A stretch of DNA of 64,000 nucleotides from Okeania sp. SIO1I7 (GTDB lineage: Bacteria; Cyanobacteriota; Cyanobacteriia; Cyanobacteriales; Microcoleaceae): positions 1-64,000 of the forward strand of contig JAAHGF010000003.1 in NCBI GenBank assembly GCA_010672585.1, in the 5' to 3' direction. This document shows positions 26,538-37,292 of this stretch, in pieces. Under the pieces are notes generated by a model. That model made no database searches. It was not told the origin of the DNA and was given only the letters and a program-made list of their open reading frames with translations. A program made the translations under genes and the position numbers. Each line of letters begins with the position of its first letter. The first letter of the stretch is position 1.

Positions 26538-29500
26538 TGTTGCGGTATTAATTCCAGTTAGAGTGGCTAAAGTTTCAGTACCAGAGATGATTTCGTTGCC
26601 GGAGAGAGTCAAATCATTGAATGTCAAACCGCTCGATAAACCGATGATATCCTCGCCAACACTAAAATCGACAATGGTATCTATACCTTGGCCTTCACCT
26701 AGTACAAATATATCGCTGCCAGCACCACCTTCAAGAGTATCATCGCCATACCAACCAGTGAGGGTGTCATTACCACCTAGACCATTGAGTGTATCTGCTC
26801 CGTTGTCCCCATAAAGGGAATCATCTCCTTCTGTGGCAATTTCTGTATCACTGTACTTGATGACAAAACTATCAGTTTGACCTTTTGCTGTCTCTCCCGG
26901 TAAAACGTTGGAATTACCAACACTGCTGATCAAGCCAGCAATGTAAACACTGTTGTCTTCAGATACTCCTATACCCCAAGCACTATCCGTTACTTCCGTG
27001 CCAATTTGTTTTGTCGCCAGTAGTTCCCCCTGTTGATTAAAAGTAGCGAAGTAAGGATCAGCAGCTCCAGTTGCATTGACACCTCCTAAGTCACCTCCAG
27101 TACTACCACTAATATAGATACGATTTCCATTTGTGTCTATATCCCTAACAAAATCACCTTGAGACGTTCCCAACTGTTGAACCCAATCAGTTTCGCCATT
27201 GGTGGAATCTAATTTGGCTAAATAGACATCTCCATTACCAAAATATTCCTGCCCAAATGTACCTCTGGTTTCACCAGCAAGATAAACTTCCCCCTGTTCA
27301 TTTACTATGATAGCTGTTGCAGTGTCTTCATATATAGTTCCCAGTTGCTGACTCCACTCCTCAGTACCTTGACTGTTAAACTTGACAACCACAGCATCGC
27401 GATCGCCAACTAATTCTTCTCCTGGCCAGTCACCTTTAGTCTGGGCAGCTAAATAGACATTCCCATTACTATCGACTGCTACGTCCTGACCATGGTCAGA
27501 TAAGCTAGTTCCCAGTTGTTTAGTCCACTCAGGACGAGCATTACCATTAGTGTCATAGGAAACTAAAAACGCATCCCTGCTACCCAAATGTCCCCCAAGG
27601 TCTCCACTGGTATCACCGCTTACATAGACATTTCCTTGACTATCTGAGGCAATTCCTCTCACCTGAGAGTTGCTCCTGGTAATCCCAAGAAGTTCCCTCT
27701 CCCATATTTCGCCTCCGGTATTGGGATCGTGCTTGGTAACAAATAATCCTCCATTACTCTGGTCGCTAGCAACATAGAGGTGTCCGTTATTAAACGTGAC
27801 ATTTGTAGCACCATCAACGTCAGTACGTCCCATTGATTTAAACCACTCAAATTCCCCTGCTGGGTTCATCTTGGCAATAAAACGGTCTCTACCAGTATTC
27901 TGATTCGGGTTAGAACTAACGTTTTCTCCCACAAAATAAATATTTCCCTGGTCATCGGTTACTAAATCACGGATGCTATCGTCTTTTTCCCCTCCCAGTT
28001 GTTGAATCCAGTCAATGTTATATTCGACTCCATATTTAATTGTGGTAGTAGCCACTTCACTGGTATTGCTGTGAGCTGCACCGTCATCGACAACGAATTC
28101 TACAACTCGTTCTGTGGTATCGGGTGTAGCTGCTGTATTGTTGTAAGTGACAGTCTGCAAAACTTGCTCGTAATTGGCAATGGTATCCTCACCATTGAGG
28201 TTGAGAGTACCAGTAGCGGAATCGTAGTTGAAGGTAATATTGGTATTGGTAGTATCAGCAGCGAGAATTTCTGAAGTACCATCTAAAAGATTGGTAATGT
28301 TAATAGTTACCCCATTTAGTGTAGCTGTATTGGAGTCTAAAGGAATTTTGTTACCATTCTCATCTAAACCAAAGTCAGTGAGGTCAAAGGAATTACTTAT
28401 AATTGAAGTTTCCCCACCGCTAAATGTAGCAAAATAATCAATGCCTGGTTTTTCAATGCTATTGAGGTCTAATTCTGGAGCAATATTGCCATAGATGATG
28501 CGAGTTTGGGAACTGGAAGTGTCTGGACCTGGAGTTTCAATTGACATATCGCCAACACCATCTCCGTTGAGGTCGCCTACAGAATTGACCCGAGAAACTG
28601 AACCTTCTGCTTCTGGGGTTATTACAGTGAAGCCATTGATACCGTCAAGGTTGCTGAGGTCGATGACACCGTTGTTTCCTAGATCCTGAGCGCCGAAGAC
28701 AAAGAAAGTCTGATTACCGGATACAAACCTCATATCAATTAGTCCATCCCCGTTGATGTCTCCTGCACTACCTCCTCGAGTAATGCCACGGCTAATTCCA
28801 TTTTCAATTAGTTGGACGCGAAAACCCTGAGTACCATCTTCTAGGTCAGATAACTCAACGCTTGGGGTAAAAGATGGAGCACCGAATGCTACATAATTAG
28901 CAGCGCCACGAGTTGAAGCGATCGTCAAATCGTCGTAACCGTCTCCGTTGGTATCTCCTATTAATCTGGTGTCACTATGCCAACTTTGACCGTTGATGAC
29001 AAAACCTTGGCTGCCGTCTCCTCCGTTTTCTGGTAACAGAGAAGCTAGCTCAATATTTCCGGGGAGAGGGTTGTTAGTACCAAAGATAATGTAATTCTGT
29101 CCGGAATTTGGACCATTGGGTTCTGCTCCAGGTGCTGATATCACCAAGTCAACAAAGCCATCGTTATTAATATCTTTGCCACCGCTCACTGATAACCCTG
29201 CTATGTCTCCGGCAGCAACACCATTGATAGCAAACCCTGTGGTGCCGTCAAGGGAGGAAAGTTCTAAGGTGGATGGAAAACCTGATTGCTGGCCGAATAC
29301 GAGATAACTCTGCCCTGCATCGACTTTACCGTCGGGGTCTGCATCAGGGGCACCGATCAACAGGTCAGGTAAGTTATCACCATTAAAATCACCAGCATTA
29401 CTGACAGCAAATCCGGCTCTGTCACCTGCATTGATGCCGTTAATGGTGAAGCTAGTTCCCAGATTTTGGCTACCACCGTAGATTACGCTAATCTGACCTG

Positions 29501-29888
29501 CATCAGCGTTGCCGTTGGGGTCTGCATAAGGCGCACCAACAATTATGTCAGAAAAACCATCATTGTTCAGGTCTTCAGCATTACTGACTGATGTACCAAA
29601 ACGCTCTGATGCAGAATTTCCTGGAATTTCGATACCGTTGACAGGAGGAAGGTTAACAGAGCCAGTATTTCCTAGATTAGGGTCTCCATAAACAAGGTAA
29701 ATTTTACCAGAATTACTGCCATTGGAGTCATCAAAGGGTGTACCGATAATTAGATCGCCAATGCTATCGTTATTAAAGTTTCCGGCACTAGCAAGTAGCA
29801 TATCTGTTCTATCTAATCCCGAAATTGGGTTGAATAAGAAGCCATTCTTGCCGTTAATATCCTCGACATTAAATGATATATTACTCAT
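26508..29888 (-). CDS. Secreted FG-GAP/SBBP/RTX repeat protein
   Basis: An 1126-residue surface or secreted protein without a classical signal peptide. Residues about 25-470 are FG-GAP (integrin-alpha-like propeller) repeats with motifs such as GDLIIGTPFDDSNGSNSGKI and GDFNGDNLPDLLIGAPDADP. Residues about 470-620 look like a cadherin/RTX-linker type domain, and about 620-1010 carry SBBP-type propeller repeats (DSQGNVYVSGDTSGDLGG and relatives). Residues 1021-1060 contain RTX nonapeptides (GGNDTLTG, GDDTLEGG, GSDIF), which bind calcium and mark type I secretion. It lies next to the eCIS locus on the same strand but across IS debris, so a functional link is only possible. Confidence 0.88.
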   Translation of the reverse strand: MSNISFNVEDINGKNGFLFNPISGLDRTDMLLASAGNFNNDSIGDLIIGTPFDDSNGSNSGKIYLVYGDPNLGNTGSVNLPPVNGIEIPGNSASERFGTSVSNAEDLNNDGFSDIIVGAPYADPNGNADAGQISVIYGGSQNLGTSFTINGINAGDRAGFAVSNAGDFNGDNLPDLLIGAPDADPDGKVDAGQSYLVFGQQSGFPSTLELSSLDGTTGFAINGVAAGDIAGLSVSGGKDINNDGFVDLVISAPGAEPNGPNSGQNYIIFGTNNPLPGNIELASLLPENGGDGSQGFVINGQSWHSDTRLIGDTNGDGYDDLTIASTRGAANYVAFGAPSFTPSVELSDLEDGTQGFRVQLIENGISRGITRGGSAGDINGDGLIDMRFVSGNQTFFVFGAQDLGNNGVIDLSNLDGINGFTVITPEAEGSVSRVNSVGDLNGDGVGDMSIETPGPDTSSSQTRIIYGNIAPELDLNSIEKPGIDYFATFSGGETSIISNSFDLTDFGLDENGNKIPLDSNTATLNGVTINITNLLDGTSEILAADTTNTNITFNYDSATGTLNLNGEDTIANYEQVLQTVTYNNTAATPDTTERVVEFVVDDGAAHSNTSEVATTTIKYGVEYNIDWIQQLGGEKDDSIRDLVTDDQGNIYFVGENVSSNPNQNTGRDRFIAKMNPAGEFEWFKSMGRTDVDGATNVTFNNGHLYVASDQSNGGLFVTKHDPNTGGEIWERELLGITRSNSQVRGIASDSQGNVYVSGDTSGDLGGHLGSRDAFLVSYDTNGNARPEWTKQLGTSLSDHGQDVAVDSNGNVYLAAQTKGDWPGEELVGDRDAVVVKFNSQGTEEWSQQLGTIYEDTATAIIVNEQGEVYLAGETRGTFGQEYFGNGDVYLAKLDSTNGETDWVQQLGTSQGDFVRDIDTNGNRIYISGSTGGDLGGVNATGAADPYFATFNQQGELLATKQIGTEVTDSAWGIGVSEDNSVYIAGLISSVGNSNVLPGETAKGQTDSFVIKYSDTEIATEGDDSLYGDNGADTLNGLGGNDTLTGWYGDDTLEGGAGSDIFVLGEGQGIDTIVDFSVGEDIIGLSSGLTFNDLTLSGNEIISGTETLATLTGINTATLGSDNFTIV

Positions 29889-29909
29889 GGTTTACTATTC
29901 CTATTATCA

Positions 29910-30804
29910 TAAGCATTCAGCTATTAGCGGTCAGCAGTCAGCCTTTTTTTGAATCAGGACTTATGCAAAGACACTGTGTATAGAGTCTAGTAACTATTGG
30001 ACAATAGTTATGACTACTATATATAGCGTATCTGCGTAAGTCCTATGAATAAGAAAACACATTTGCTATCAGCTATTAGCGGTCAGCAGTCAGCCTTTTT
30101 TTGAATCAGGACTTACGCAAAGACACTGTGTATAGAGTCCAGTAACTATTGGACAATAGTTATGACTACTATATATAGCGTATCTGCGTAATTCCTATGA
30201 ATAAGAAAACACATTTGCTATCAGCTATTAGCGGTCAGCAGTCAGCCTTTTTTTTGAATCAGGACTTACGCAAAGACACTGTGTATAGAGTCTAGTAACT
30301 ATTGGACAATAGTTATGACTACTATATATAGCGTATCTGCGTAATTCCTATGAATAAGAAAACACATTTGCTATCAGCTATTAGCGGTCAGCAGTCAGCC
30401 TTTTTTTGAATCAGGACTTACGCAAAGACACTGTGTATAGAGTCCAGTAACTATTGGACAATAGTTATGACTACTATATATAGCGTATCTGCGTAAGTCC
30501 TATGAATAAGAAAACACATTTGCTATCAGCTATTAGCGGTCAGCAGTCAGCCTTTTTTTGAATCAGGACTTACGCAAAGACACTGTGTATAGAGTCCAGT
30601 AACTATTGGACAATAGTTATGACTACTATATATAGCGTATCTGCGTAAGTTCTATGAATAAGAAAACACATTTGCTATGGATAGCAAAGGTCTTCAGATG
30701 TATTTTGACCCAGATTTGAAAATGGGACTTCAGTCTTTCAATACTGCCATCAGACTTCATTTTGTCCGAAGCTAATGGCATTTAGCTGATGGCTGAATGC
30801 TTAC
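29910..30804. repeat. MITE-ended region with five tandem 152-bp units
   Basis: The region is bounded by TAAGCATTCAGC (29910) and GCTGAATGCTTA (to about 30803), the inverted ends of a dispersed element family. Inside, a 152-bp unit starts at 29951, 30103, 30256, 30408 and 30560; the copies are nearly identical, one has an extra T, and the last is cut at about 30677. Each unit has inner inverted arms AGGACTTACGCA and TGCGTAAGTCCT about 75 bp apart, then an A/T-rich link with GGTCAGCAGTCAGCC. No ORF of note lies in it. It separates the divergent FG-GAP and kinase genes, so it contains their promoters or pushes them apart. Confidence 0.9.
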
Positions 30805-30956
30805 CTATTATCTGTACCATTTGAATTAGTACCTATACTTAAATGGTATGAATTTAATTGATGATTTGTCGTTACGAAAAAGTATGCTATTTTTCTGTGA
30901 AAAAGTAGGATTTGAGAGCAGATAAAATAGAAAAGTATTAAAAAGTATGATTTAGT

Positions 30957-33900
30957 ATGATGTTCAATCTTCCCAATTACCAAATCCAATCTCAAATATA
31001 TGAAAGTGCCAACTCAATTGTCTATCGGGGGTACTCCCAAACTCATCGCAAACCAGTTATCCTCAAATTGTTACGAGAAAACTATCCCACCCCCGCTGAA
31101 TTAATCAGGTACAAACAAGAATATCAGCTTACTCATCAGTTAAGTCTACCTGGAGTTATTAAAGCTGAAGCACTGATAGAATGGGGTAATACATTTATCA
31201 TTGTGTTTGAAGATTTTGGAGCACAATCTCTCAAACAATTATTACAGCAACAAAAATTTCCTCTCAAGGAATGTTTACAATTAGGAATTAAAATTAGTAA
31301 AAGTCTGGGAAATATCCATCACTCAGGAATTATTCATAAAGATATTAATCCTGCTAATATTGTTTATAATTCCAAAACAAAACAACTAAAAATTATTGAC
31401 TTTGGTATTGCGACTTTACTAGGAAGTGAAAATCCTACTCTCAAAAATCCCAACGTACTAGAAGGAACTTTAGCTTACATTTCTCCAGAACAAACAGGCA
31501 GAATGAATCGGAGTTTAGACTATCGCAGTGACTTTTATTCCTTGGGAGTAACTTTATATGAATTAATTGCTGGAAAATTACCATTTGGAACTAATGATGC
31601 TTTGGAGTTATTACATTGTCATCTTGCCAAACAACCAGCATCAATTATTAGTCATCAATTATTAGAAAAACAAACAGTAAATCTAGAGATAATAGATAAG
31701 ATTATTCAAAAATTAATGGCTAAGACAGCAGAGGAAAGATATCAAAGTGCTTGTGGAATTCAAGGCGATTTAGAAAAGTGTTTAATTCAATTAGAAACAA
31801 AAGAAGAAATATTACCTTTTATTTTAGGAGAAAAAGATAGGAGCGAACGCTTCTCTATTCCTGAAAATTTATATGGCAGAGAGCAAGAAATAGAAAAATT
31901 ATTATCTGTCTTTAAGAGAGTCACACTCAACAATAATCATACAGAATCTCATCACACTAAATTAATTCTAGTATCAGGATATTCGGGTATAGGAAAGTCC
32001 GCTCTAGTGAAAGAATTATACAAACCAATAACTGAAGCTAGAGGTTATTTTATTTCAGGGAAATTCGATCAATATCAAGGAGATATTCCTTATTCGGCAA
32101 TTGCTATTGCATTTCAATCATTGATTAAACAAATATTATGCGAAAGTTCTGCGCAGTTAGAACAATGGCGAGAAAAACTCTTGAATGCTTTGAAAGATAA
32201 TGGACAATTAATTATTGATATTATTCCTGAAATAGAGTTAATTATTGGTCAACAAGTGCCAGTTAAAAAATTAAGTGGTTTTGAAGCACAAAATCGCTTT
32301 AATTTAGTTTTTCGCCGATTTATTAGTGTATTTGCTACTTCAGAACATCCTTTAGTGGTGTTTATTGATGATTTGCAATGGTCAGATAGCGCTACTTTAC
32401 AATTAATTCAGACACTAATTACAGATACACAAATAAATTATTTTTTGTTGATTGGTGCTTATCGTAATAATGAAGTTAATTCTACTCATCCTTTAAGTCT
32501 TGTTTTAGAAGAGATAAAAAAAGCCGATATTAATTGGGAGATTTTACATCTGAAACCTTTAGTTAAAGATAGTATTAGTCAATTAATTGCTGATACCCTG
32601 CAATGGGAATCAAAAACAATATCTTCCCTGAGTAAATTAACTCTGGTTAAAACAGATGGAAATCCTTTCTTTGTCAAAGAATTTTTGAAGACTTTACATC
32701 AAGAAAAATTAATTAAGTTTGATATTTGCCAACAACAATGGGTTTGGAATATTGAGGAAATAGAAGGTCGAGATATTACTAACAATGTTGTTGAACTAAT
32801 GGTGAGTAAGTTACAAAAACTTTCTCATGTTGGTCAAAATGTTTTGCGTTTAGCTGCTTGTTTAGGTTCATCATTTGAATTAAAAGATTTAGCTATTGTT
32901 GCAGAAAAATCTAGAAAAGAAGTATTCAAAGAACTTTGCGAAACAATTAACTTAGGATTAATTACACCCACCTCAGAATTAGACGAACAGCTTATTTATC
33001 AAAATTATAAATTTTTACATGACCGCGTACAACAAGCTGCTTATAGTTTAATTGAATTATCACAAATAGCTACTTTAAATTTACAAATTGCTCGCTTATT
33101 ATTGGAGCATCTTAGACCAGAAGAATTAAAGCATAAAATATTTATTATTGTTGATAGCTACAATTTAGGGAAAGATTTAATTGCTGACCAGAAAGAAAGA
33201 CAAAAATTAATTGAATTAAATCTAGAAGTCGCCCTGAAAGCTAAAGCTTATGCTGCTTTTCACACTGCTGCTCATTATCTCCAATTTACTCTGAATTTAC
33301 TTCCGGAAAATAGTTGGCAAAAACATTATTACATAACATTAGAAATCTATACTGAAGCAGCAGAAATAACTTACATCATTAACGATTATCAAAAATCTTT
33401 AGCTTTTTCAAACATTGTTATGCAAAATTCCTTAAATTCTCTAGATAATATCAGAGTTTATCAAAATAAAATACAAATTTATACTGCTCAAAATCAAATA
33501 TATTTAGCTATTGATACGGCTTTGGAAAGTTTAAAGTCATTAGATATTTCTTTGAGGAAAGAACCTCCTGAAAATTTTAATATCGACAGGATAGATAACT
33601 GGCCTGTGATGAAAAACTCTCGTATAAAAGCAGCGATAGAAATATTGATTTCAATTTTAGGTCCTACATTTCAAAATTATCCAGAACTTTTCTTTTCTGT
33701 TGGTTATACAATAATAGATTTGTGCATTAATCATGGAAACTATACTGATTCTCCTTTTGGTTATATATGGTATGCCATGATTCTTTGTAAAAAAAATCAG
33801 ATTAAAGCAGGTTATAAATTAGGAAACAAGTCTTTAAATTTATCCCAAAAATATAATATTGATCGGCGCCAATTGGTTGCAAGTAATAATATTTTTTACT

Positions 33901-36527
33901 TTGCTATTTCTGTCTTTAATCAGCATTATAGACAGAGTTTAGAGCCTTTAAAAAAGAACATTCAGCTTTGTTTAGAGCTAGGAAAATCTGAGATTGCAGC
34001 TTACTCTATAGTTAATTATTCAAATTTATGTTTTTTGGTTGGTCAATCTTTATCTGTTCTCGATATAGAGCTACAAAATCTAGCTAATATTTTACAAAAA
34101 ATTCAGCAGAAAGGTCAAATTATCAGTAATAGTATACACCGCCAAGCTATTATGAATATTTCTACTTGTGTTGACCAACAAAATTTATCGCTAACACAAT
34201 ATTTTGACCCAGAAAAAGAACTCGATCAAGTCATAAATTCCCAGAACAATCATCTCTTGGTTTATTATTATTTTTACGGGTTATTTATTCAATATTATTT
34301 AAAAAATTACGATTGTGCTTATGAACAGGCAAATAAAAATCTAGAATATCAAGGAATTATGCCCTCATTTTATGTTTGGGCACAACATAACTTCTACTAT
34401 TCTTTAACCTGTTTAGCTTTATACGATGAAGCTCTAGAACAACAACAAAAAGAATACTTAGTCGTAGTAGAAACTAATCAAAAACAAATGAAAATCTGGG
34501 CAGAAAATGCCCCGATGAACTATCAACATAAATATGATTTAGTTGCAGCAGAAGCAGCCAGAGTATTAGGCAATATTCTAGAAGCCATCGAATTATATGA
34601 CCAAGCTATCACTGGAGCCAAAACTCATCAATACCTCCATGAAGAAGCCTTAGCAAATGAATTAGCAGCCTACTTCTATTTAGGTAGAAAACAAACAAAA
34701 ATAGCAGCAGTTTATCTCCATGATGCACGTTATTTATATCTCAAATGGGGAGCAAATGCCAAAGTCAAAGCCCTCGATACAGAATATCCCCAACTACTAA
34801 CTAATTTTCGACAGAAACATTCCTTAGATATTAATAATACTCTCAGCAATACAGCCACAAAAAATATTAACCAACAACTAGACTTAGCCACTCTCATCAA
34901 AACATCAAAAGCTCTATCTCAAGAAGCAAATCTGGAAAATCTCCTCTCACTACTGATTAAATTTATTGTAGAAAATACAGGGGCACAAACAGGATTAATC
35001 TTTCTTCAAAAAGACGGTAATTTTCAATTAGAAATAACTCACACAATTGACGAAGTAATTAAAGAAGGTAATGGGGAATTGAGAATCAAGAGTCGCGGTA
35101 ATTGGAATGGAGAAAAAAGGGAGTCGGTAATTCAAAATCTGCCACAAGCTATCATTAACTATGTTCAACGCACCCAAGAAATACTCGTCTTAGAAAATGC
35201 TTCAGAAACCGGAATTTTTACCAAAGATAAATATATTCAAAACTATCAAGTCAGATCGGTTTTATGTTTGCCACTTCTGAGTCAAGGCCAAATTATTGGT
35301 ATTTTATATTTAGAAAATAATTTATCAGATTCTGTCTTTAATGAAGATAGATTAGAAGTAGTCAAACTGATTTCTGCTCAAGCTGCTATTGCGATTGAAA
35401 ATGTACTTCTGAGACAGCCAGAAGAAAATTATAATTATGAATATCAGGTAGGTGGATGTTTGTCAGCTAATTCTCCTACTTATGTAGTTAGAAAAGCAGA
35501 CAAAGATTTATATCATGCTCTGAAAAAAGGAGAATTTTGTTGTGTTTTTAATTCTCGGCACATGGGTAAATCTAGTCTGAGAGTTCATCTAACTGAACAA
35601 TTAAAACAAGAAGGATTTAGTTGTGTTGCCATAGATTTAACTGCTGTTGGCAGTAGAAATATTAAAGAAGAACAATGGTATGCAGGATTCATTTATAAAT
35701 TAGTCAATAATTTTCATCTCTCAGAAAAATTTAATTTTCGAGAATGGTGGAAAAATTTAGATTTTCTTTCCCCCGTGCAAAAGTTGAGTGAATTTATTGA
35801 ACAAGTATTACTCAAATATATTCCCAAAAAAATTGTAATTTTTATAGATGAAATAGATAGTACCATCAGTTTGAACTTTTCCATCGATGATTTTTTTGCA
35901 GGTATTAGATCCCTCTATAATGCCAGAGGAGATAATCAAGAATATCGTCGTCTTAGTATTGTACTTTTAGGTGTTGCAACTCCTTCAAGTTTGATTAAAA
36001 ATCCAGATAATACTCCCTTTAATATTGGTACTGCGATTAATTTATCCGGTTTCAAGTTTGAGGAAATTAAGCCTTTAATTGAAGGTTTAGAAACAAAGTA
36101 TGCTCGGGGAGAATTATTGGTGAAGGAGGTTTTAAAATGGACTGGCGGACAACCTTTTTTAACTCAGAAAATGTGTAGTTTAATTTTCGCGTCTTCTAAG
36201 GAGAACGAGTCTAGTGGGGAGTCGGAATGGGTGGCTAACTTGGTGAATACTGAGATTATTAATAATTGGGAAAATCAAGATGAACCTCAACATTTAAAAA
36301 CGATTCAGGATAGATTGTTACAGAGTAAAAAATCTGTGGAATTGTTGGGGTTATTGGAAAGGATATTAACCAATGAAAAAGTGTTGTTAGATTCAAGTGA
36401 ATTACAGAAGGAGTTGTTACTTTCTGGTATTGTAAGAAGGCAGGGTAAATATTTGGTGATTTTTAATCTGATTTATCAACAAGTTTTTTCTATTGATTGG
36501 TTGAAAATGCAAATTTTGAAAATATAG
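30957..36527 (+). CDS. Multidomain Ser/Thr kinase-AAA-GAF-AAA_35 signalling protein
   Basis: A 1856-residue cytoplasmic signalling giant. Residues 1-280 are a Hanks-type kinase: Lys37 in [12 protein letters not shown] at 127-134, DFG at 148-150, APE-like SPEQ near 176. Residues about 300-560 are an AAA_16 ATPase with Walker A GYSGIGKS at 341-348 and Walker B-like [12 protein letters not shown] long helical repeat region (600-1300) and a GAF domain (about 1345-1490) follow. In the common cyanobacterial version a histidine kinase comes next; here the C-terminus (about 1500-1856) is instead an AAA_35-type NTPase with SRHMGKSS near 1535 and IVIFIDEID. The same AAA_35 type is encoded nearby at 37289, suggesting local gene fusion or shared function. 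Confidence 0.9.
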   Translation: MMFNLPNYQIQSQIYESANSIVYRGYSQTHRKPVILKLLRENYPTPAELIRYKQEYQLTHQLSLPGVIKAEALIEWGNTFIIVFEDFGAQSLKQLLQQQKFPLKECLQLGIKISKSLGNIHHSGIIHKDINPANIVYNSKTKQLKIIDFGIATLLGSENPTLKNPNVLEGTLAYISPEQTGRMNRSLDYRSDFYSLGVTLYELIAGKLPFGTNDALELLHCHLAKQPASIISHQLLEKQTVNLEIIDKIIQKLMAKTAEERYQSACGIQGDLEKCLIQLETKEEILPFILGEKDRSERFSIPENLYGREQEIEKLLSVFKRVTLNNNHTESHHTKLILVSGYSGIGKSALVKELYKPITEARGYFISGKFDQYQGDIPYSAIAIAFQSLIKQILCESSAQLEQWREKLLNALKDNGQLIIDIIPEIELIIGQQVPVKKLSGFEAQNRFNLVFRRFISVFATSEHPLVVFIDDLQWSDSATLQLIQTLITDTQINYFLLIGAYRNNEVNSTHPLSLVLEEIKKADINWEILHLKPLVKDSISQLIADTLQWESKTISSLSKLTLVKTDGNPFFVKEFLKTLHQEKLIKFDICQQQWVWNIEEIEGRDITNNVVELMVSKLQKLSHVGQNVLRLAACLGSSFELKDLAIVAEKSRKEVFKELCETINLGLITPTSELDEQLIYQNYKFLHDRVQQAAYSLIELSQIATLNLQIARLLLEHLRPEELKHKIFIIVDSYNLGKDLIADQKERQKLIELNLEVALKAKAYAAFHTAAHYLQFTLNLLPENSWQKHYYITLEIYTEAAEITYIINDYQKSLAFSNIVMQNSLNSLDNIRVYQNKIQIYTAQNQIYLAIDTALESLKSLDISLRKEPPENFNIDRIDNWPVMKNSRIKAAIEILISILGPTFQNYPELFFSVGYTIIDLCINHGNYTDSPFGYIWYAMILCKKNQIKAGYKLGNKSLNLSQKYNIDRRQLVASNNIFYFAISVFNQHYRQSLEPLKKNIQLCLELGKSEIAAYSIVNYSNLCFLVGQSLSVLDIELQNLANILQKIQQKGQIISNSIHRQAIMNISTCVDQQNLSLTQYFDPEKELDQVINSQNNHLLVYYYFYGLFIQYYLKNYDCAYEQANKNLEYQGIMPSFYVWAQHNFYYSLTCLALYDEALEQQQKEYLVVVETNQKQMKIWAENAPMNYQHKYDLVAAEAARVLGNILEAIELYDQAITGAKTHQYLHEEALANELAAYFYLGRKQTKIAAVYLHDARYLYLKWGANAKVKALDTEYPQLLTNFRQKHSLDINNTLSNTATKNINQQLDLATLIKTSKALSQEANLENLLSLLIKFIVENTGAQTGLIFLQKDGNFQLEITHTIDEVIKEGNGELRIKSRGNWNGEKRESVIQNLPQAIINYVQRTQEILVLENASETGIFTKDKYIQNYQVRSVLCLPLLSQGQIIGILYLENNLSDSVFNEDRLEVVKLISAQAAIAIENVLLRQPEENYNYEYQVGGCLSANSPTYVVRKADKDLYHALKKGEFCCVFNSRHMGKSSLRVHLTEQLKQEGFSCVAIDLTAVGSRNIKEEQWYAGFIYKLVNNFHLSEKFNFREWWKNLDFLSPVQKLSEFIEQVLLKYIPKKIVIFIDEIDSTISLNFSIDDFFAGIRSLYNARGDNQEYRRLSIVLLGVATPSSLIKNPDNTPFNIGTAINLSGFKFEEIKPLIEGLETKYARGELLVKEVLKWTGGQPFLTQKMCSLIFASSKENESSGESEWVANLVNTEIINNWENQDEPQHLKTIQDRLLQSKKSVELLGLLERILTNEKVLLDSSELQKELLLSGIVRRQGKYLVIFNLIYQQVFSIDWLKMQILKI

Positions 36528-36962
36528 AGTCAACTTAAAATATAGCTTTTTTGATTGATTTTTGCCTACAATGCTAAATATTCAGGACTTATCGAATAAT
36601 TAATAATTAATAATTAATAATTAAATAATTCTGGTTTAAAGCCTCCCCTTTTAAGGGGGAAAAAGCGGTCGTTAGCGCAGCTTCCCGTAGGGTGGGATGG
36701 CGAGGTTTCCTCGCCATATCCAATCGACCAAGAAAAGAAAATATTCCTGATATTCAATTCCATAACGGTTTTAACCAGAGGTAATTATCAATTATCAATT
36801 ATCCATTATCCATTAATGAAACACTCAAACAATAAACCCGGTTTATTGCTCTGATTATTGTTTTTCGCTCTCACGAAATTTCCTCGATAAACCCGATTTA
36901 TGCATAAGTCCTAATCTTGTAGAAATATAGAGAAAAAAGACATTTTTTCTATTGAGAGATTT
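36528..36962. repeat. Intergenic region with dispersed repeats
   Basis: No gene seen. It contains TAATTAATAA runs, a fragment matching 62540-62710 in the opposite orientation (the AAAGCCTCCCC, AGCGCAGCTTCCCGTAGGG and GATGGCGAGG parts), and ATCAATTATC repeats. An AATAAACCCGGTTTATTG palindrome lies at 36831-36848. The last 60 bp hold a TATAGAGAAAAAAGACA region that may contain the promoter of the next gene. Confidence 0.5.
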
Positions 36963-37292
36963 ATGAAGGTAGAAGAGGCGTTAAATCTGGCAGATCAGAT
37001 AATTTATGAACATACAGGGGCATATCTTACTACGCTGCAAAGCGAAATTTTTTGTGGTGCATGGCTAGAAAAAACCTATGAAGCTATGGCTGAAAAATGT
37101 CATTGCTCAAAATCTCATATTAAAAGTGTAGGAAAATCTTTGTGGGATTTATTCTCTCAAATTTTGGGAGAAAAAATTACTAAAAAAACATTTCGAGCTG
37201 CTTTAGAAAGAAAAAGTCATAAAATAAGCAGAGAAGAAAGCCATAAAATATTAATTGATGCACCAGAATTACAACTTAAAAAAAAAGTTTGA
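36963..37292 (+). CDS. N-terminal helical/HTH domain of an AAA_35 STAND-like protein
   Basis: A 109-residue product. MKVEEALNLADQIIYEHTGA, then YEAMAEKCHCSKSHIKSVGK and SLWDLFSQILGEKITKKTF, matches the N-terminal helix-turn-helix-like domain found in many cyanobacterial NTPases ahead of an AAA_35 or NB-ARC domain. The frame ends in a TGA right after a run of nine A (37278-37286); one base back, the next frame continues with the AAA_35 domain. It therefore looks like the front half of one protein. The fused product would need -1 slippage at the A run or an undetected base. Confidence 0.75.
   Translation: MKVEEALNLADQIIYEHTGAYLTTLQSEIFCGAWLEKTYEAMAEKCHCSKSHIKSVGKSLWDLFSQILGEKITKKTFRAALERKSHKISREESHKILIDAPELQLKKKV

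Noticed and set aside
29951..30677. Possible CRISPR or retron-type array (regular 152-bp period)
   Set aside because: The whole 152-bp unit is repeated with no variable spacer and there is no associated nuclease or reverse transcriptase; it is a tandem array of a palindromic element.
30801..30995. 64-codon minus-strand frame overlapping the start of the kinase gene
   Set aside because: It runs through the MITE end and into the kinase coding start; no motif.
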